From Adiantum capillus-veneris (Eukaryota; Streptophyta; Polypodiopsida; Polypodiales; Pteridaceae): DNA of 62,000 nucleotides. This document shows, piece after piece, positions 29,999 through 41,353 of the stretch. A program made the translations under genes and the position numbers. The stretch is taken from assembly GCA_014529385.2 (NCBI GenBank), contig CM043971.1, positions 97,122,485 through 97,184,484 on the forward strand, written 5' to 3'. The notes under the pieces were generated by a model, which saw nothing but the letters and a program-made list of their open reading frames with translations, was not told where the DNA came from and ran no database searches. Positions within the stretch are counted from its first letter, which is position 1; each line of letters starts with the position of its first letter.

Positions 29999-31110
29999 TG
30001 AGATTCGTCGAGTAGATGTATAGGATGTTTGACGACACTTTTCCTTCCAATTCTCATCTTGCAGATGTCTTTCTTGTTGGGTGAAACTCTGCTCTCTAAT
30101 GTCCAAAAGGCATATACCAAATCTCTTGTTTCATTGGTAATAACGGTTCCTCGTGGAAATTGTCTCTCACAAGCACTCAATGGCAACACTTCATCTTCAT
30201 CTGAGATTCGTCGAGTAGATGTATAGGATGTTTGACGACACTTTTCCTTCCAATTCTCATCTTGCATATGTCTTTCTTGTTGGGTGAAACTCTGCTCTCT
30301 AATGTCCAAAAGGCATATACAAAATCTCTTGTTTCATTGGTAATAACGGTTCCTCGTGGCAATTGTCTCTCACAAGCACTCAATAGCAACACTTCATCTT
30401 CATCTTTATTCTCTAGCCGTGAGCTTGTTGCAGCTATATTCCTTCGATGGATCCCCAGGATATTAGCCATTCTGGATTGGTTTACTGACTGTGAGTTTGT
30501 ACTATTGTTCAGAATCATTTCCAAAGAGCTTCTCTTTACAAAAAGTTCACTTGCTGAATGAGGGACCTTGATTTGAGTCAAAGCAGTGTTGCGCACACCC
30601 GATACAACAGTGTCTTCGACTTTGCTGAAATTTGATGGTTGCAGCAAGGAAAATGTTTGGTGGGCCAGGAGTTACCGGAATATTTCCTTCTACTCATTCT
30701 TTGCAATCCCTACTGTTTGCTTGTGCCAACATCGAGCCACCGCTGCACAAATGTTCTTTCTTGACCTAGCTTCCGGTAATCCAAGAGAAGATGTATGATA
30801 TCTTTCCTTACTTCTCTGTGCGCGTTTCTTTGCAGCCCAATAATCACGAAGAAAAGCCTGATTACTGGTACATGCAGCTGGAATACTAGTGCTAATGGAA
30901 TTTATGTGCATCTGCTGAACATTGCTTGGGCCACCTTGTACCTCATCAAAAGAGAGGAACTGTGTGTCACTTTCCATCTCGTCGATAGAGAGGAGCTGTG
31001 CATCACCTTCTACCTCGTTGAAAGAGAGGTCCTCAGCATCACCTTCTATCTCATCGAAAGAAAGTTCCTGAGCATCACCAAGCCAGTAATCTCCTGCGCT
31101 ACTATCCATT
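29999..31110 (-). pseudogene. First-exon region of a DFAEN/SHGKG-type transposase gene
   Basis: ATG at 31108-31110 begins MDSSAGDYWLGDAQ, followed by four acidic repeats of the type LSFDEIEGDAxx. Then come RDYWAAKKRAQRSKERY and, after a frame change, QIKVPHSASELFVKR, IHRRNIAATSSR and FWTLESRVSPNKKDICKMRI. The last block and HPIHLLDESQ match 56220-56329 of the plus-strand copy. The exon ends at CTCAG/GTACC (29999), the same intron position as the other copy. A 203-bp segment encoding the SRVSPNKKDIC block is duplicated in tandem. No second exon is present, so the copy is truncated. Confidence 0.72.
30000..30405 (-). repeat. 203-bp tandem exon duplication
   Basis: 30000-30202 and 30203-30405 differ at only a few positions. 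The duplicated unit ends precisely where the exon ends (CTCAG), so the copy carries the complete 3' part of the exon without intron. Confidence 0.95.
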
Positions 31111-31111
31111 T

Positions 31112-31115
<4 letters not shown>

Positions 31116-31148
<33 letters not shown>
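31116..31148. repeat. (GA)n directly upstream of the transposase ATG
   Basis: Reads (CT)n in the sense of the minus-strand gene and ends about six bases before its ATG. Confidence 0.92.
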
Positions 31149-31150
<2 letters not shown>

Positions 31151-31389
31151 ACAGGAGCTCGGTGGCTATGGAGGCGGCAAGGAAGGCGAGAAGGTTCAAA
31201 ACTGAGAGAGACACACAGGGAGAGGGACGTGCAAGGGAGGGAGGGAGAGAGAGAGAGGTGTTGGAGTGAAAGCTCCCAACCATAACCCCACCCCCCGGCC
31301 CCACCGTCACCCCCCACCTCTTCTTAGGATTACATGCTTCTAAAGTTAAAAAAACGTCCACTTAAAAAAGAAGTTTATTTGCCCTCCCC

Positions 31390-32148
31390 AATTCCAAAAA
31401 AATGCCCATGGTTTTTACACACAAGAATCACCAAGCACATGTTGTGTCAAGGACACTCCTTTTTGTACCACCAAACCATGCTTTGACCCATCTACATTGG
31501 GTGGTAAGGATGAAGCTACTGGTTTCACATTCTTTGCTACACTCTTGTATTTAGTTTCAACATGGACTTCTGGGCCAACTATTTGCTTAAATCATTGGTT
31601 CTCTTTAAAGGATTCTATGACTTTATACATTTCATAGAGAATACTTCCACAAATTCATTTGCAAGATGCAAGCTAGACTCCATTATAGCATCAAGATCAC
31701 CCATAGTATCTACAAAAGAAAGTTGCTCACACAAACCCAACAAAATTTTAGTAGGCTCTAACAACCCACTCTCTTTAATACTTATTTGTACATTATGTAC
31801 ATATTGCCTCTCACATCTCTTCAAATCTTCAAGTTTTGTAAAACATATTGATCCATTCCTTGTTACCAAGGAGCCCGTTGATAAAGTTTCACTTATTTTT
31901 GAATCAGGTGAGATTCTTTTTCTTTTTGTATTACTAAAAAATATGCTTTACAATGGTACTTGGCCCAAATCCATCATTTCCATATGGTCATGAAACTCTT
32001 TGCTCACCTTTGGTAGAGGATGATCTCTGAGGTTGTCACAATTTCTTTCATGGTTTACACAAACTATGAGAAATTGAACAGCACGTTTATAATCTTTGCT
32101 TCGTATCCTGGCATAAGCTGAATCATCATCCATTACCTTTGTTTCCAT
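31390..32148 (-). pseudogene. Decayed gypsy sequence beyond the protease
   Basis: Short minus-strand open pieces such as FTKLEDLKRCERQYVHNVQ and SAYARIRSKDYKRAVQFLIV follow the protease-like domain in the same orientation. No reverse transcriptase block is recognisable, so the element is cut short at its 3' side. Confidence 0.4.
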
Positions 32149-32451
32149 TCAAACTCCCACATTGTAGGGTTGTCCAAGGATAAGATGATATAAGGATGTG
32201 TCCTGTATAAAGAAGTTTTGTTCAACCTTTACATCACCTATTGTCACCTTTACACTTGGCCATGCTGCATACAATTCACCTGATGAATTGTTTGCTACTT
32301 TGACCAACCAACCATGTTTCTGTGTCCATTTCCATTTACATTTGTTGTAAAGACTTTTTGACATTATATTTATTTCAGAAAAATGGTCAATTAAGGCAAA
32401 AAATGGCTCTTCAAGATCACCTACCTTAATCAATGTCTTTGTAGTGCCCAA
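32149..32451 (-). pseudogene. Gypsy retropepsin-like domain with altered active site
   Basis: Translation gives KTLIKVGDLEEPFFALIDHF, SEINIMSKSLYNK and YHLILGQPYNVGV, the layout of a gypsy protease. The catalytic DSGS appears as DHFS, retaining the Asp but not the Gly. In this element the domain sits between gag and the missing pol, the normal position. Confidence 0.7.
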
Positions 32452-33861
32452 TGGCTTCTAGAATAGTGTCTCCTAAGGAATACTTTGAGACTCTTCCCCA
32501 TCATAAACAAATATCACTTGCCTTACATTCCAAGAAGATTGGTAGCATCCCACCATAGCTCCGTCATCTTCTTTAGCACGCACCTGTACTCCTTATGTCT
32601 TCACAGTATCGCCTTCATCTTGTGGGTGAATATGATCTCCAAGTGTTTGCTTCTTTCTCTTGATGATATCAATAATTGTTTTGTGGAATTCACGCTTGGC
32701 TATGCCAAGCACCTCCCCCAAAGATAACTCAACCTTACTACTCAAAATCGTCTCCTCGTGAAATTTCTTCAAGTCTATACCAAGCTCACTGTCAAATTGT
32801 AATTTGTAAGTTGCTCGTAGAGGTGCTGCACATTCCTCCCTCCACTTCTTGTAGCCTTTTTTTAAGGCCATTCATCACCATTTTCAAACCTATGCTTTTC
32901 TTCTACAATGGATTCATGGCTTTGGCAGTTTGTAATGTAGGCATGGACATACATTGAATCCATTAGATCACTCCACCCTTTTTCTAGACATATGCAATCA
33001 CTTGATTCATGTAGAATCTCTTTTTGTAAGCTTTCACTTTTTAGATAATTGCATGACATTTGGCCAAAGTTCACCATGACGGCCACTCACCTCTTCATCA
33101 CTAAGATACTCAATTTCTACTCCATAATTACCTGCCTCAACTAAAGAGGTGGCATGGTTAGTCGTCATATCTTCAACGAAGGTTTGCATTCCCCTCTTCC
33201 CAATGTTAGTTCTCAAGGGTAGACCTGTCTCTCTTAAGTGTATTTTACCATCCTTAAAAAAGACAACATCTTTTGTCAAAGCATCACTAAAACTATCACA
33301 ATCCCTTGCTACATGGGCTGTACTATCACACCAAATACATCTATTAACAAAACCTTCTTTGGGGATGTTGTCTTTGCCTAGGAAGTGGCCGTGATGGTTG
33401 GCTTTTTTCTTCAAGCTTTGCAAGCTTCACCTTCAAGTCACGCATTCCCTTTACAAGCTCATCTAGAATAGAATCATCAAACTTAGGAGCTATAAAAGTA
33501 GGCTTTACCATTTTATCAAAAGTTGAGATGGAAGGACTTGTAGTGTTTACTACCATCTTGTCCCTTCTTCTTTGTCGTTTGGCAAGCAATGAGACATCAC
33601 CTTCAACCTCATTCTAGACAAACTTTATTCCTTGCTCAACATATTTATCTTCAAGAAGAAGCTCCAATTTTTCTTTAAAATTTTTACCTGCAGCTTGTAA
33701 AAAAAGATATGTCTTATCTGTATCTAGTGTTACATATGAAAAACATGGCTGCCTTGCAAAATACCCAAGATAACACAATATCTAGCAAGAAGAAGCTCGA
33801 AATTTTCTTTAAACTTTTTACCTAAAGCTTGCAAAAAAAGATATGTCTTATCTCCATCTAG
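32452..33861 (-). pseudogene. Gypsy gag C-terminal half with zinc knuckle
   Basis: Continues the gag interrupted by the insertion at 33862-43135. Reading order on the minus strand is KTYLFLQAAGKNFKEKLELL (near 33700), a Lys/Arg-rich LAKRQRRRDKMVV, a helical region, then a zinc knuckle CIWCDSTAHVARDC with correct CX2CX4HX4C spacing near 33340, and MALKKGYKKWREEC at 32871. Several stops and frame changes are present. The gag would coat element RNA in the particle. Confidence 0.72.
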
Positions 33862-33919
33862 TGCTACAGATGAAAAACATGGCTGCCTTGCAAAATACCC
33901 AAGATAACACAATATCTAG
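33652..33919 (-). repeat. 134-bp tandem duplication across an LTR/target junction
   Basis: 33652-33785 and 33786-33919 are similar (~90%). Each unit contains gag sequence plus the terminal ~59 bases of the inserted LTR, so the duplication happened after the LTR element inserted. Confidence 0.88.
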
Positions 33920-34402
33920 CATGAATTCACAAACCTGCATACTTGGAAATTCCCATAGTATATAAACCGCGACGCATGCGAACAGAGAGAGACTGCGAGC
34001 AAGACAGAGCAAAAGAGCACATGTAGGCGCACCTCCTAGAGTGGAGTGCTACGCAAGCACGGCGAGAGAGAAGAGAGGAGAGGGGAGAAGAATACACAGA
34101 CACTGGGTGCAATCTCCCCCCATGCAAGAGTGAGCATTTTCCTCTTGCACATACTTATTTATAGATTTTTTGAATGCCCAAAAATAATTACAAATTGGCT
34201 CACTACAAGAGGCTATTCATATTAGCGACGCTCAAAAAAAAAATTCCCGGCGTCGCTATGAGCGTCGCAACTTTCTTTGTAAATTTGCGACGCTCATAGC
34301 GACGCTCATGGCGACGCCGGCTGGGCTAAAAAAATAACCGAGCGCGCCCAAAAACTCAGATCTCAGATCTGAGTTTTTCGGCGCCCTCAAGCAAGGAGCA
34401 GG

Positions 34403-34405
34403 TAA

Positions 34406-34450
<45 letters not shown>

Positions 34451-34600
34451 TCTTCTCCACACACACACACACACACACACGAGGAGAGGAAGGAGAGCCA
34501 GGTATGCTCCTTCCCTCTCCTCATTCTCATGTTCCCTTCCCCTCTTTCTCTCTCCCTCTCTCTCTCTCTCACACACACACATACACACACACATAGATTT

Positions 34601-34654
<54 letters not shown>

Positions 34655-34880
34655 AACAAAAACAAAAATGCACACACACATACATAAACAAAGAATGCAC
34701 ACACACATTGAGAGAGGAAAAGAGAGAGAGAGCATGCATAAACAAAAAACGCACGCATTGAGAGAGGAAAAGAGAGAGAGAGAACATGCATAAACAAAAA
34801 ACGCACACATTGAGAGAGGAAAAGAGAGAGAAAACATGCATACGATCCAAAAAAATGCACACACATTGAGAGAGAAAGAG
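34403..34880. repeat. Microsatellite cluster inside the CACTA element
   Basis: CT at 34403-34446, CA at 34461-34480, CT/CA at 34533-34590 and GA at 34603-34650. A ~60-bp tandem repeat containing ACGCACACATTGAGAGAGGA follows at 34695-34875. Apparent ORFs here are low-complexity. Confidence 0.9.
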
Positions 34881-35077
34881 AGAGAAACTAATTTAACGTC
34901 GTAGGAAACTAATTAAAATTAAAAGACCTAAAGATCTAGTCGACGAGGAGTTGAACTCAAGACCTATTATTCAAGAGGGAAATGGCATAATCAATCTATC
35001 ATACTTGGCATGGGTGATAGAAAGGTTATACCATTTATCTCTTTTTATTGGCACACACATCCACACACGCGCACACA

Positions 35078-35734
35078 CACAAGAAGAAGAGAGTTATAAC
35101 GTCGTAGGAAACTATCTTAAAAGACGTTAAAGATTAGGTTATATGTAGACTTACATTAAATTATATTTAGGTTTATTTTTAACTAGATTTACGTTTATTT
35201 ACGCTAGATTTAGATTTACGTTATATTAGATTAGATTTAGGTCTCCATAGACTGCGATGCCTGCATGAAGCAGGTGAAGAAAGCCCTCAATGGAATATAG
35301 GGTATTGCTGCCTTCACTCATGGTGGGCTCCGTCGATCCAAAAGTACTGATGAAATGTCTTCAGAAGATAGGGAAGAAGGTGGATCTTCAGGGCGGCAAG
35401 AGTCACTACATCCCCGACACAATGACCATCTAGACAACCTCTAGTCATTCAACAGCAACTTCAAAGTTAGTAACAAGAGCAAGAACGGTCTAAAGGGACA
35501 ATTGCTGTCGTCAGATGTGGATGGAGATGAGGCAGCGTCACCGCCGGAAGTTAACTCTCACATCTTTAGTGATGAGAATGCCAACTCTTGCCGAGTTTAG
35601 GGAAAAATTATGTGTTAAATCAGTTTTAAGGTTCTTATAATCCCTGTTAGTTTAGTTCTTTGTTTTTAATATAACATAATTTACGTTAGATTTAGATTTA
35701 TGTTATATTAGATTAGACTTAGGTTTATTTAGGT

Positions 35735-35790
<56 letters not shown>

Positions 35791-35915
35791 GAAGAAGAGA
35801 GTTTTAACGTCGTAGGAAACTATCCCAAAAGACGTTAAAGATTAGGTTAGATGTAGACTTACGTTAAATTAGATTTAGGTTTATTTTTAGTTAGATTTAC
35901 GCTTATTTATGTTAG
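35078..35915. repeat. Direct duplication flanking the captured fragment
   Basis: A block beginning GAAGAAGAGAGTTxTAACGT occurs at ~35080-35180 and again at ~35789-35890, each after a CA tract and followed by a T-rich TTAGATTTAGGTTTA array. The pair brackets the HMA-like gene fragment at 35241-35590; a shorter related copy lies at ~34892. Confidence 0.85.
35241..35590 (+). pseudogene. Captured HMA-domain (HIPP-like) gene fragment
   Basis: Frame 1 reads VSIDCDACMKQVKKALNGI, a stop, GIAAF: the metal-binding CxxC loop and first helix of a heavy-metal-associated domain. A shifted frame then reads GSVDPKVLMKCLQKIGKKVD followed by LQGG, matching the last strand and second helix typical of plant HIPPs. 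The middle strand is missing. Downstream FNSNFKVSNKSKNGLKGQLL resembles the low-complexity linker of such proteins. HIPPs are host metallochaperone-like proteins, so this looks like a piece of a host gene carried by the transposon. Confidence 0.72.
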
Positions 35916-36215
35916 ATCGAGTCCACGCAAGAATTACTTACGGTTTAGGGTTTAGAGTTAGACGAACAGTGAAAAGATCTACTGTGAAAAGATGTTAAGA
36001 TGCTGTGAAGTGCTACAGCTAGAGAAGAGGCAAAGGGCTTTTGTCCACTACATGCAGTATCATGTAGACGTGGGTGTGTAGATTTCTTGTACCCACAAAT
36101 ATAGGTATTGACCAATAAAGACAAGATTATAACCCGGTGGTTCTGATCTCCGTGCACCTCTAGACCGAGGTGTGTGGGGATTGGACATGACTAGAGAATG
36201 TGAGGTAAAGAGAGT

Positions 36216-36218
<3 letters not shown>

Positions 36219-36267
<49 letters not shown>
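36219..36267. repeat. (GA)n upstream of the TNP2 gene
   Basis: GA run ending ~65 bases before the ATG at 36333. Confidence 0.9.
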
Positions 36268-36332
36268 TAAGACGAAGAATGCCAATAGAATATTAAATTT
36301 TTTGTCCAGGTTATAAGTTTTTTATCCTCATT

Positions 36333-37367
36333 ATGAGTAGTGACGAGGATGTGGGACCGTCCAACCGAAACACCTATCTCTCAACGAGGGTCTTATGTCC
36401 TTGTAATCAATGCAAGCATGTTGTGCGACGGACAAGACGTGTTTCTTTGCAGCACGTTCGCGAATTTGGCGAGTTCGATCCATCTATTATAGATCGAGTT
36501 GTTGCCAATTATAACTCGTCGGACTCTGACGCTGGCCAACAAGCACCAATCTTGCAACCCAATAGACGTGTTCGCAGGCGCTTTGGTCAAGCAGCATATG
36601 TGAGGCCACAAGATGTAGCCTCTGACAGCTCGGGGGATGATCATGCAGAGCACATTCCCAACGAGGCAATGTTTGAGCCCGAGATTGATGAAATGATCGA
36701 GACGATCATGGATTCAGAAAGGCTTATCTATGATGATATGAAAAGTGAAGCCGATACGCCATTGTATAATGGAGCACGTATGTCTAGATTGAAAGCACTC
36801 CTGGTTCTTCTCAACATGCAGGCAAAGTTTGTATGGAGTGACACTAGCGTCACAGCGCTTTTCAGGTGATCTATTACAATTAGTTTACTTTAATAAAACT
36901 CTAAATGTATAACGATCTGATAGATTTTTACACGACTGTATCATATTTTTATGTTGTGTAGATTGCTGAAAGAGCACATACTACCAGCTGACAATGTGAT
37001 GCCAGATTCCCGAGATGAAGCAAGAAAGATTTTGCGAAACTTGGGGATGGATTACAATTCTATCCACGCTTGTCCTAATGACTGCATTCTTTTCAAAGGG
37101 GAATACATAGACATGGAGAAGTGTCCGAAATGTGATTCCGAAAGATATCGAGTAGATCTCCACGGGACAAAAATTCCACAAAAGGTTTTGCGACATTTCC
37201 CTCTGCTTCCTCGCATCAAGCATTTCTTCGAATGTAAGTCCATGGCCGCCCTAGCATCATGGCATGAGGAGAATAAATCTTCGGATGGTGTGCTACGAAT
37301 CCGACAGATACGCCGCTTGGACGCGATGAGACGTCTGACTAGACGACGTCAGTTTAGCCGTAGCTAG
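36333..37367 (+). pseudogene. Truncated CACTA transposase (TNP2-like), two exons
   Basis: Exon 1 is 36333-36865 and exon 2 36962-37367; the GT-AG intron (36866-36961) keeps phase, giving 312 residues. The N-terminal zinc-finger-like region has CPCNQCKHVVRRTRR, as in the transposase-associated domain. Exon 2 has LPADNVMPDSRDEARKIL, IHACPNDCILFKGEY, CPKCDSERYR, KIPQKVLRHFPLLPRIKHFF and SWHEENKSSDGVLR, the standard start of TNP2. It ends with an Arg-rich tail (RRLTRRRQFSRS). The catalytic part of TNP2 (several hundred residues) is absent, so it cannot transpose alone, but the reading frame is intact and might encode a DNA-binding fragment. Confidence 0.88.
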
Positions 37368-37689
37368 ATAGCATTAGTTTAGGGTTTCTCATAGCTTATG
37401 TATCATGAGACGGATTTTATACGTCTTTTTGAACCATGTATATTATTACATTTGTCACCGCAGTTCCTTTTGCCAATCAATTCTTTATGCCTATGATGTT
37501 GTACAATTGTCATTATTACATTTGCCAATCAATTCATTTTGCCTATGATGTGTACAATTGTCAATTTTGCAAACAATGCATCTTGTGGGTGACTATTTTG
37601 GGTCTATTATCTACCCTTGCACTTTTTTTAAAAAGTGAATCAAGTACAATATGGTTGATGGGTGGCAGTTGAATGCCCTGCCACCAAAA

Positions 37690-37926
37690 AAAAATTCTCT
37701 CGGGCGTCGCTATAGCCATCGCTATTTATGGCTCTGTAGCGTCGCTATAGTCTTCTGTGTAAACGTCGCTATAACCGTCGCTATGACAGTCGCTATGAGC
37801 GTCGCTATATAGCGACGCTTATAGCGACGCTCTCGTAGCGACGGTTTTAGCGACGCCGGGGGTTATAAAAACCCAATGTATTTCCGTCGCTAACAGCGTC
37901 ACAAGAGCACACAACCTCTTGTAGTG
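37690..37926 (-). repeat. 3' subterminal repeats and terminal inverted repeat of CACTA
   Basis: Multiple GCGTCGCTATAG-type copies in both orientations between 37700 and 37890, then the terminal repeat. Confidence 0.9.
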
Positions 37927-38077
37927 GCTGTCCGGACATAATTGGCCAAAGCTCATAAAGAGCACTTGAATAATCAAATCTACATAAAATGTAATATCCT
38001 TCTGCATAATCCATTACCTGCTGATGCTTTTGCCACCTGTCAGCTGCAATAGATAATAAAATATCAGTTCTATAACA

Positions 38078-41000
38078 TACCTCTCCATTGGAAAGCAACT
38101 GTCCTCAGTTGCGAAGATAAAAATCTGCAAACAATACTTGTCAAAAACAATGATTAGAAATCTATATCAAATAGTAAAAGAAAAATCCATAAAATTAGAC
38201 ACATTGGTTATGTCTGTCGTCATCCACATACTACCTATTCTAGTGTCCCATACCACTAGAATAGTAGTATATGTCATATCCTGATGAATCAGGATATCAT
38301 TGGTCACACTCATCATTGTATAAATTAATTCTCATCAATCTCAAGTTCATTTTCATAAATATTGTCACGACAGAAAATCATCATATACCAATTCCAAATC
38401 CAATTTCAAATCCAAATCCAAAATATCTTTCATTTTCTATACCCGGGTAACAAAATCATACCAGTTACAGTGGTGGCCAGCCACTGCAACATGGTTTTGT
38501 GATCGGTGATGCCTCATCCGACGAGTCTACACCAATAAAGTGTGGTGCCTAAATTGGCAAATTTGCACTAATGCTGCCTAAATTGGCGGATCTATATTGG
38601 ATATTGTATAAAAAGCATAAATCTGAAGTTTATTAATGTGTTGCCTAAATCGGCGGATCTGCACCAAGATAAGTAGCTACACAGTGCCTAGATCGGCAAA
38701 TCTGTGTGTGCGTGACCAATGGACTAGATGAGACATAAAAGATAAAACTATTTACTACCCGTTTGACAAAAAGTTGCAGTATTCTCGGGTAAAAAAGTAC
38801 TTACAAACAGTTTGTCTAGTATCGCAAAGCACCTTAGCTCTCGTGGGAGTTGTACAACTTAAAGACAATTCATCTCGATAGAAATTATATTCAGTGTAAG
38901 CAGAAGACACAATGTTAGTGATGGTAAATTTTCACATGTCATAAAAGAATGCAAATAAGCAAAATATCCTTGTTGCAAGCTCCTTGAGCTTGTTCCGCAT
39001 ATATACAAAGAAAATGCATCGTACAAGAGAGTTGAGAAGGTGAATATTATCACAATAGTATAATAATCAAGTACATTGCAGTATGAGCAGATGAGAGATG
39101 ATTTATAATGATGAGATCTTAAATCAAGGACAATTAAAATATTGTAGAGAACATTGCAAAAACAAAATTGCTACTTGGGGGTTCATTGATATGAGAGTAC
39201 GGTGGTTAGCTTTATCTGCAATAGTATTTCGCAAAGGCAAAGCAGTAAAAAGGATTTTCGAACAATTGAAGCACACACTAAATTCATTAAGATTTAAAAG
39301 TTTGTAATGAGAGTTTGTTTACAACGTAGGAATGGTAGTCAGTAGAGATTAATGTTCTGCGAAAACGATAGGAAGGTCAAATAGTAGTTCCAATGAAGAA
39401 ACTAATAACGGGGCTTTTGTTTAAACTATTGTCAAAATAAAATTGAAAAAATAAAATAAAAAATCATTCCAATATATGACCTTTTATGCATCATGGCTTA
39501 CCTTAAACAACTACAGAGGAGTACTAATAGCATGGATGTCATGCAGAAGCAAATAAATGAAACTATATCAAGTAATAGGTAACAAAAATTGCACTAGCAT
39601 TATACCATATGATGGAACATTTAAGTTAAAATAAAAGAATAATTTTTTTTATTTTGGTATGGTTTTTTTGTTTTAAAATAAATAAATAAATAAAGATATC
39701 ACTTGTTTAATATAGTGTCACCTAATACTAACAAAGAAATGAGGACCCTTAGACATGTGCACATTGAGCCGGGTAGACTCTTAAAAAAAACACCACCAAA
39801 GTATGGAACCACTAACTTCACGACTTGTGGACAAATATTACTTTTCTCTCAGTAAAGCAATTAGCGGGTAGCTTATCCTTCTTGTCTGGAAAGAGGTTTA
39901 ATGGCATCATCACATGTACTAGAAGAGAACATGCATTATAAGAATACATATATATATATATATATATATTATAAGTATATAACTATGCTAGATTGTGTTC
40001 AAGATCTTTGGGCTACACGAGCTATTTGTTTCATAAATTTCAATTATAGATGACGTTAATTAATTCGGGTTTGGTATTTCAAGCCCTAAGAGAAGGATTG
40101 ATTTATCAAGGCAACTGTTATGCCAAGTAAAGAGAATTTGAAGAAAACCCTTAAAAACAACATATATCAGAGATATTGGTCACGTTCTAGAGAGATTTTA
40201 TTAGCCATAGTAGCCATAGCCTAAAGTTGTGATGAAAAGCAACATTGTCATCGACAATGCGCGTGGGTCTCCAGCATCAGATAAAGTATTGCCGTGGGTG
40301 TCGAAGAGCATCTTCAATGTCTGTCGCCGGAACAAGTCATAGTGGGAGGAGGAAGAGAGATAGCAAAAATGAAATGTTATATTACTAGTCTTCAAAGGAG
40401 AAACTTACATATAAAAAAAAGCTGATACAATTCTTTTGGATAAAAGCCAATGGCTGAGGACTAAAATAAAATGAAGTCAAGTGTGTGTATGGGAGTGGTG
40501 CGCACTTTGTGTGCTACCACAACTTGATAGGGCAGAAGATGGGTGGGAACCACGCGTTGTTCAAATTATTAAGGGGGACAAATGAAAAGGTTTTGTTTTT
40601 TTTTTTTTCCCGATCGAAGTATCAGGCAGACCTTCCTTCATCAGCATGCGGTCTTGCAAATGACATCGCTGATGCGTACCTGCTGAGGGTCGGAATCTCT
40701 GACGTGCGACCATCGCTGCATGCCAGAAATGGAATGTTTCTGCCATGACACGCAGAATCAAGCTAGCTCAAGAAATACGCATGCTTGCACCCGGCAACTC
40801 GGGTATGTCTCCCCTCGTGCTGTCTCCGAGTCTACTTACGATAAAGTCAGACTTGACCGTGATGCAGGATCGGTACTTCACCGGCGAATCGACACCAACT
40901 GTGGAAGCTCCCTCTTTTTCTGCAATCTCCAAAACAACCTGTGTCGATTGCTGTTGAAGGACATTCAGTGTCCCGAACTTGAACCTCCCAACCTACATAG

Positions 41001-41311
41001 CAAGCGCAGGCGGCTCTTCCGAAGGCTTAAGGGCCTGTTTTTTTTATGTGCATACTCACGTGTGTGTGCAGGGGCTTCCTTCTCTTTGGATTTTTTCGCA
41101 TAGCCTACTGGTGACACATTTCTTGTGCTCATCAGCTTGGTGTCACTGCTGGTAACTAGCTGTAGGCATATTTGTGTGTCTAACGATAACTAGTAGGCAT
41201 GGATGGGTGGGAGTCAATCACAGACGAATGGTTGTGGGAAGCACGCAAGGATAGGTTGGAGGGGTGGTTGTTAACAGATGCACCAAGGTGGTGCAGGCAA
41301 TCGAGGGTGAC

Positions 41312-41353
<42 letters not shown>

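Larger units (their letters stand above)
34201..37926 (+). mobile_element. CACTA (En/Spm) transposon, 3.7 kb, with captured host fragment
   Basis: Terminal inverted repeats start CACTACAAGAGG at 34201 and end CCTCTTGTAGTG at 37926. A three-base target duplication GCT lies at 34198-34200 and 37927-37929. Subterminal regions carry many copies of an AGCGACGCTCA/GCGTCGCTATA motif in both orientations, the expected transposase-binding array. The corresponding position in the paired LTR (near 42987) is an empty site with a single GCT. Contents are microsatellites, a duplicated ~95-bp block, a HIPP-like gene fragment and a truncated TNP2 gene. Confidence 0.95.
33862..38077 (-). repeat. 3' LTR of the LARD-like element, split by CACTA
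   Basis: LTR sequence at 33862-34200 and 37930-38077 aligns with 42650-43135. The break is exactly the CACTA insertion plus one GCT. Confidence 0.92.

Noticed and set aside
34256-34866. Overlapping minus-strand ORFs of 97-202 codons
   Set aside because: They arise from microsatellites inside the CACTA element and carry no conserved motif.
34920-35000. Possible tRNA-like sequence (B-box-like GAGTTCAACTCC on the minus strand)
   Set aside because: No cloverleaf, anticodon arm or A box could be drawn; it is part of the CACTA internal repeat.
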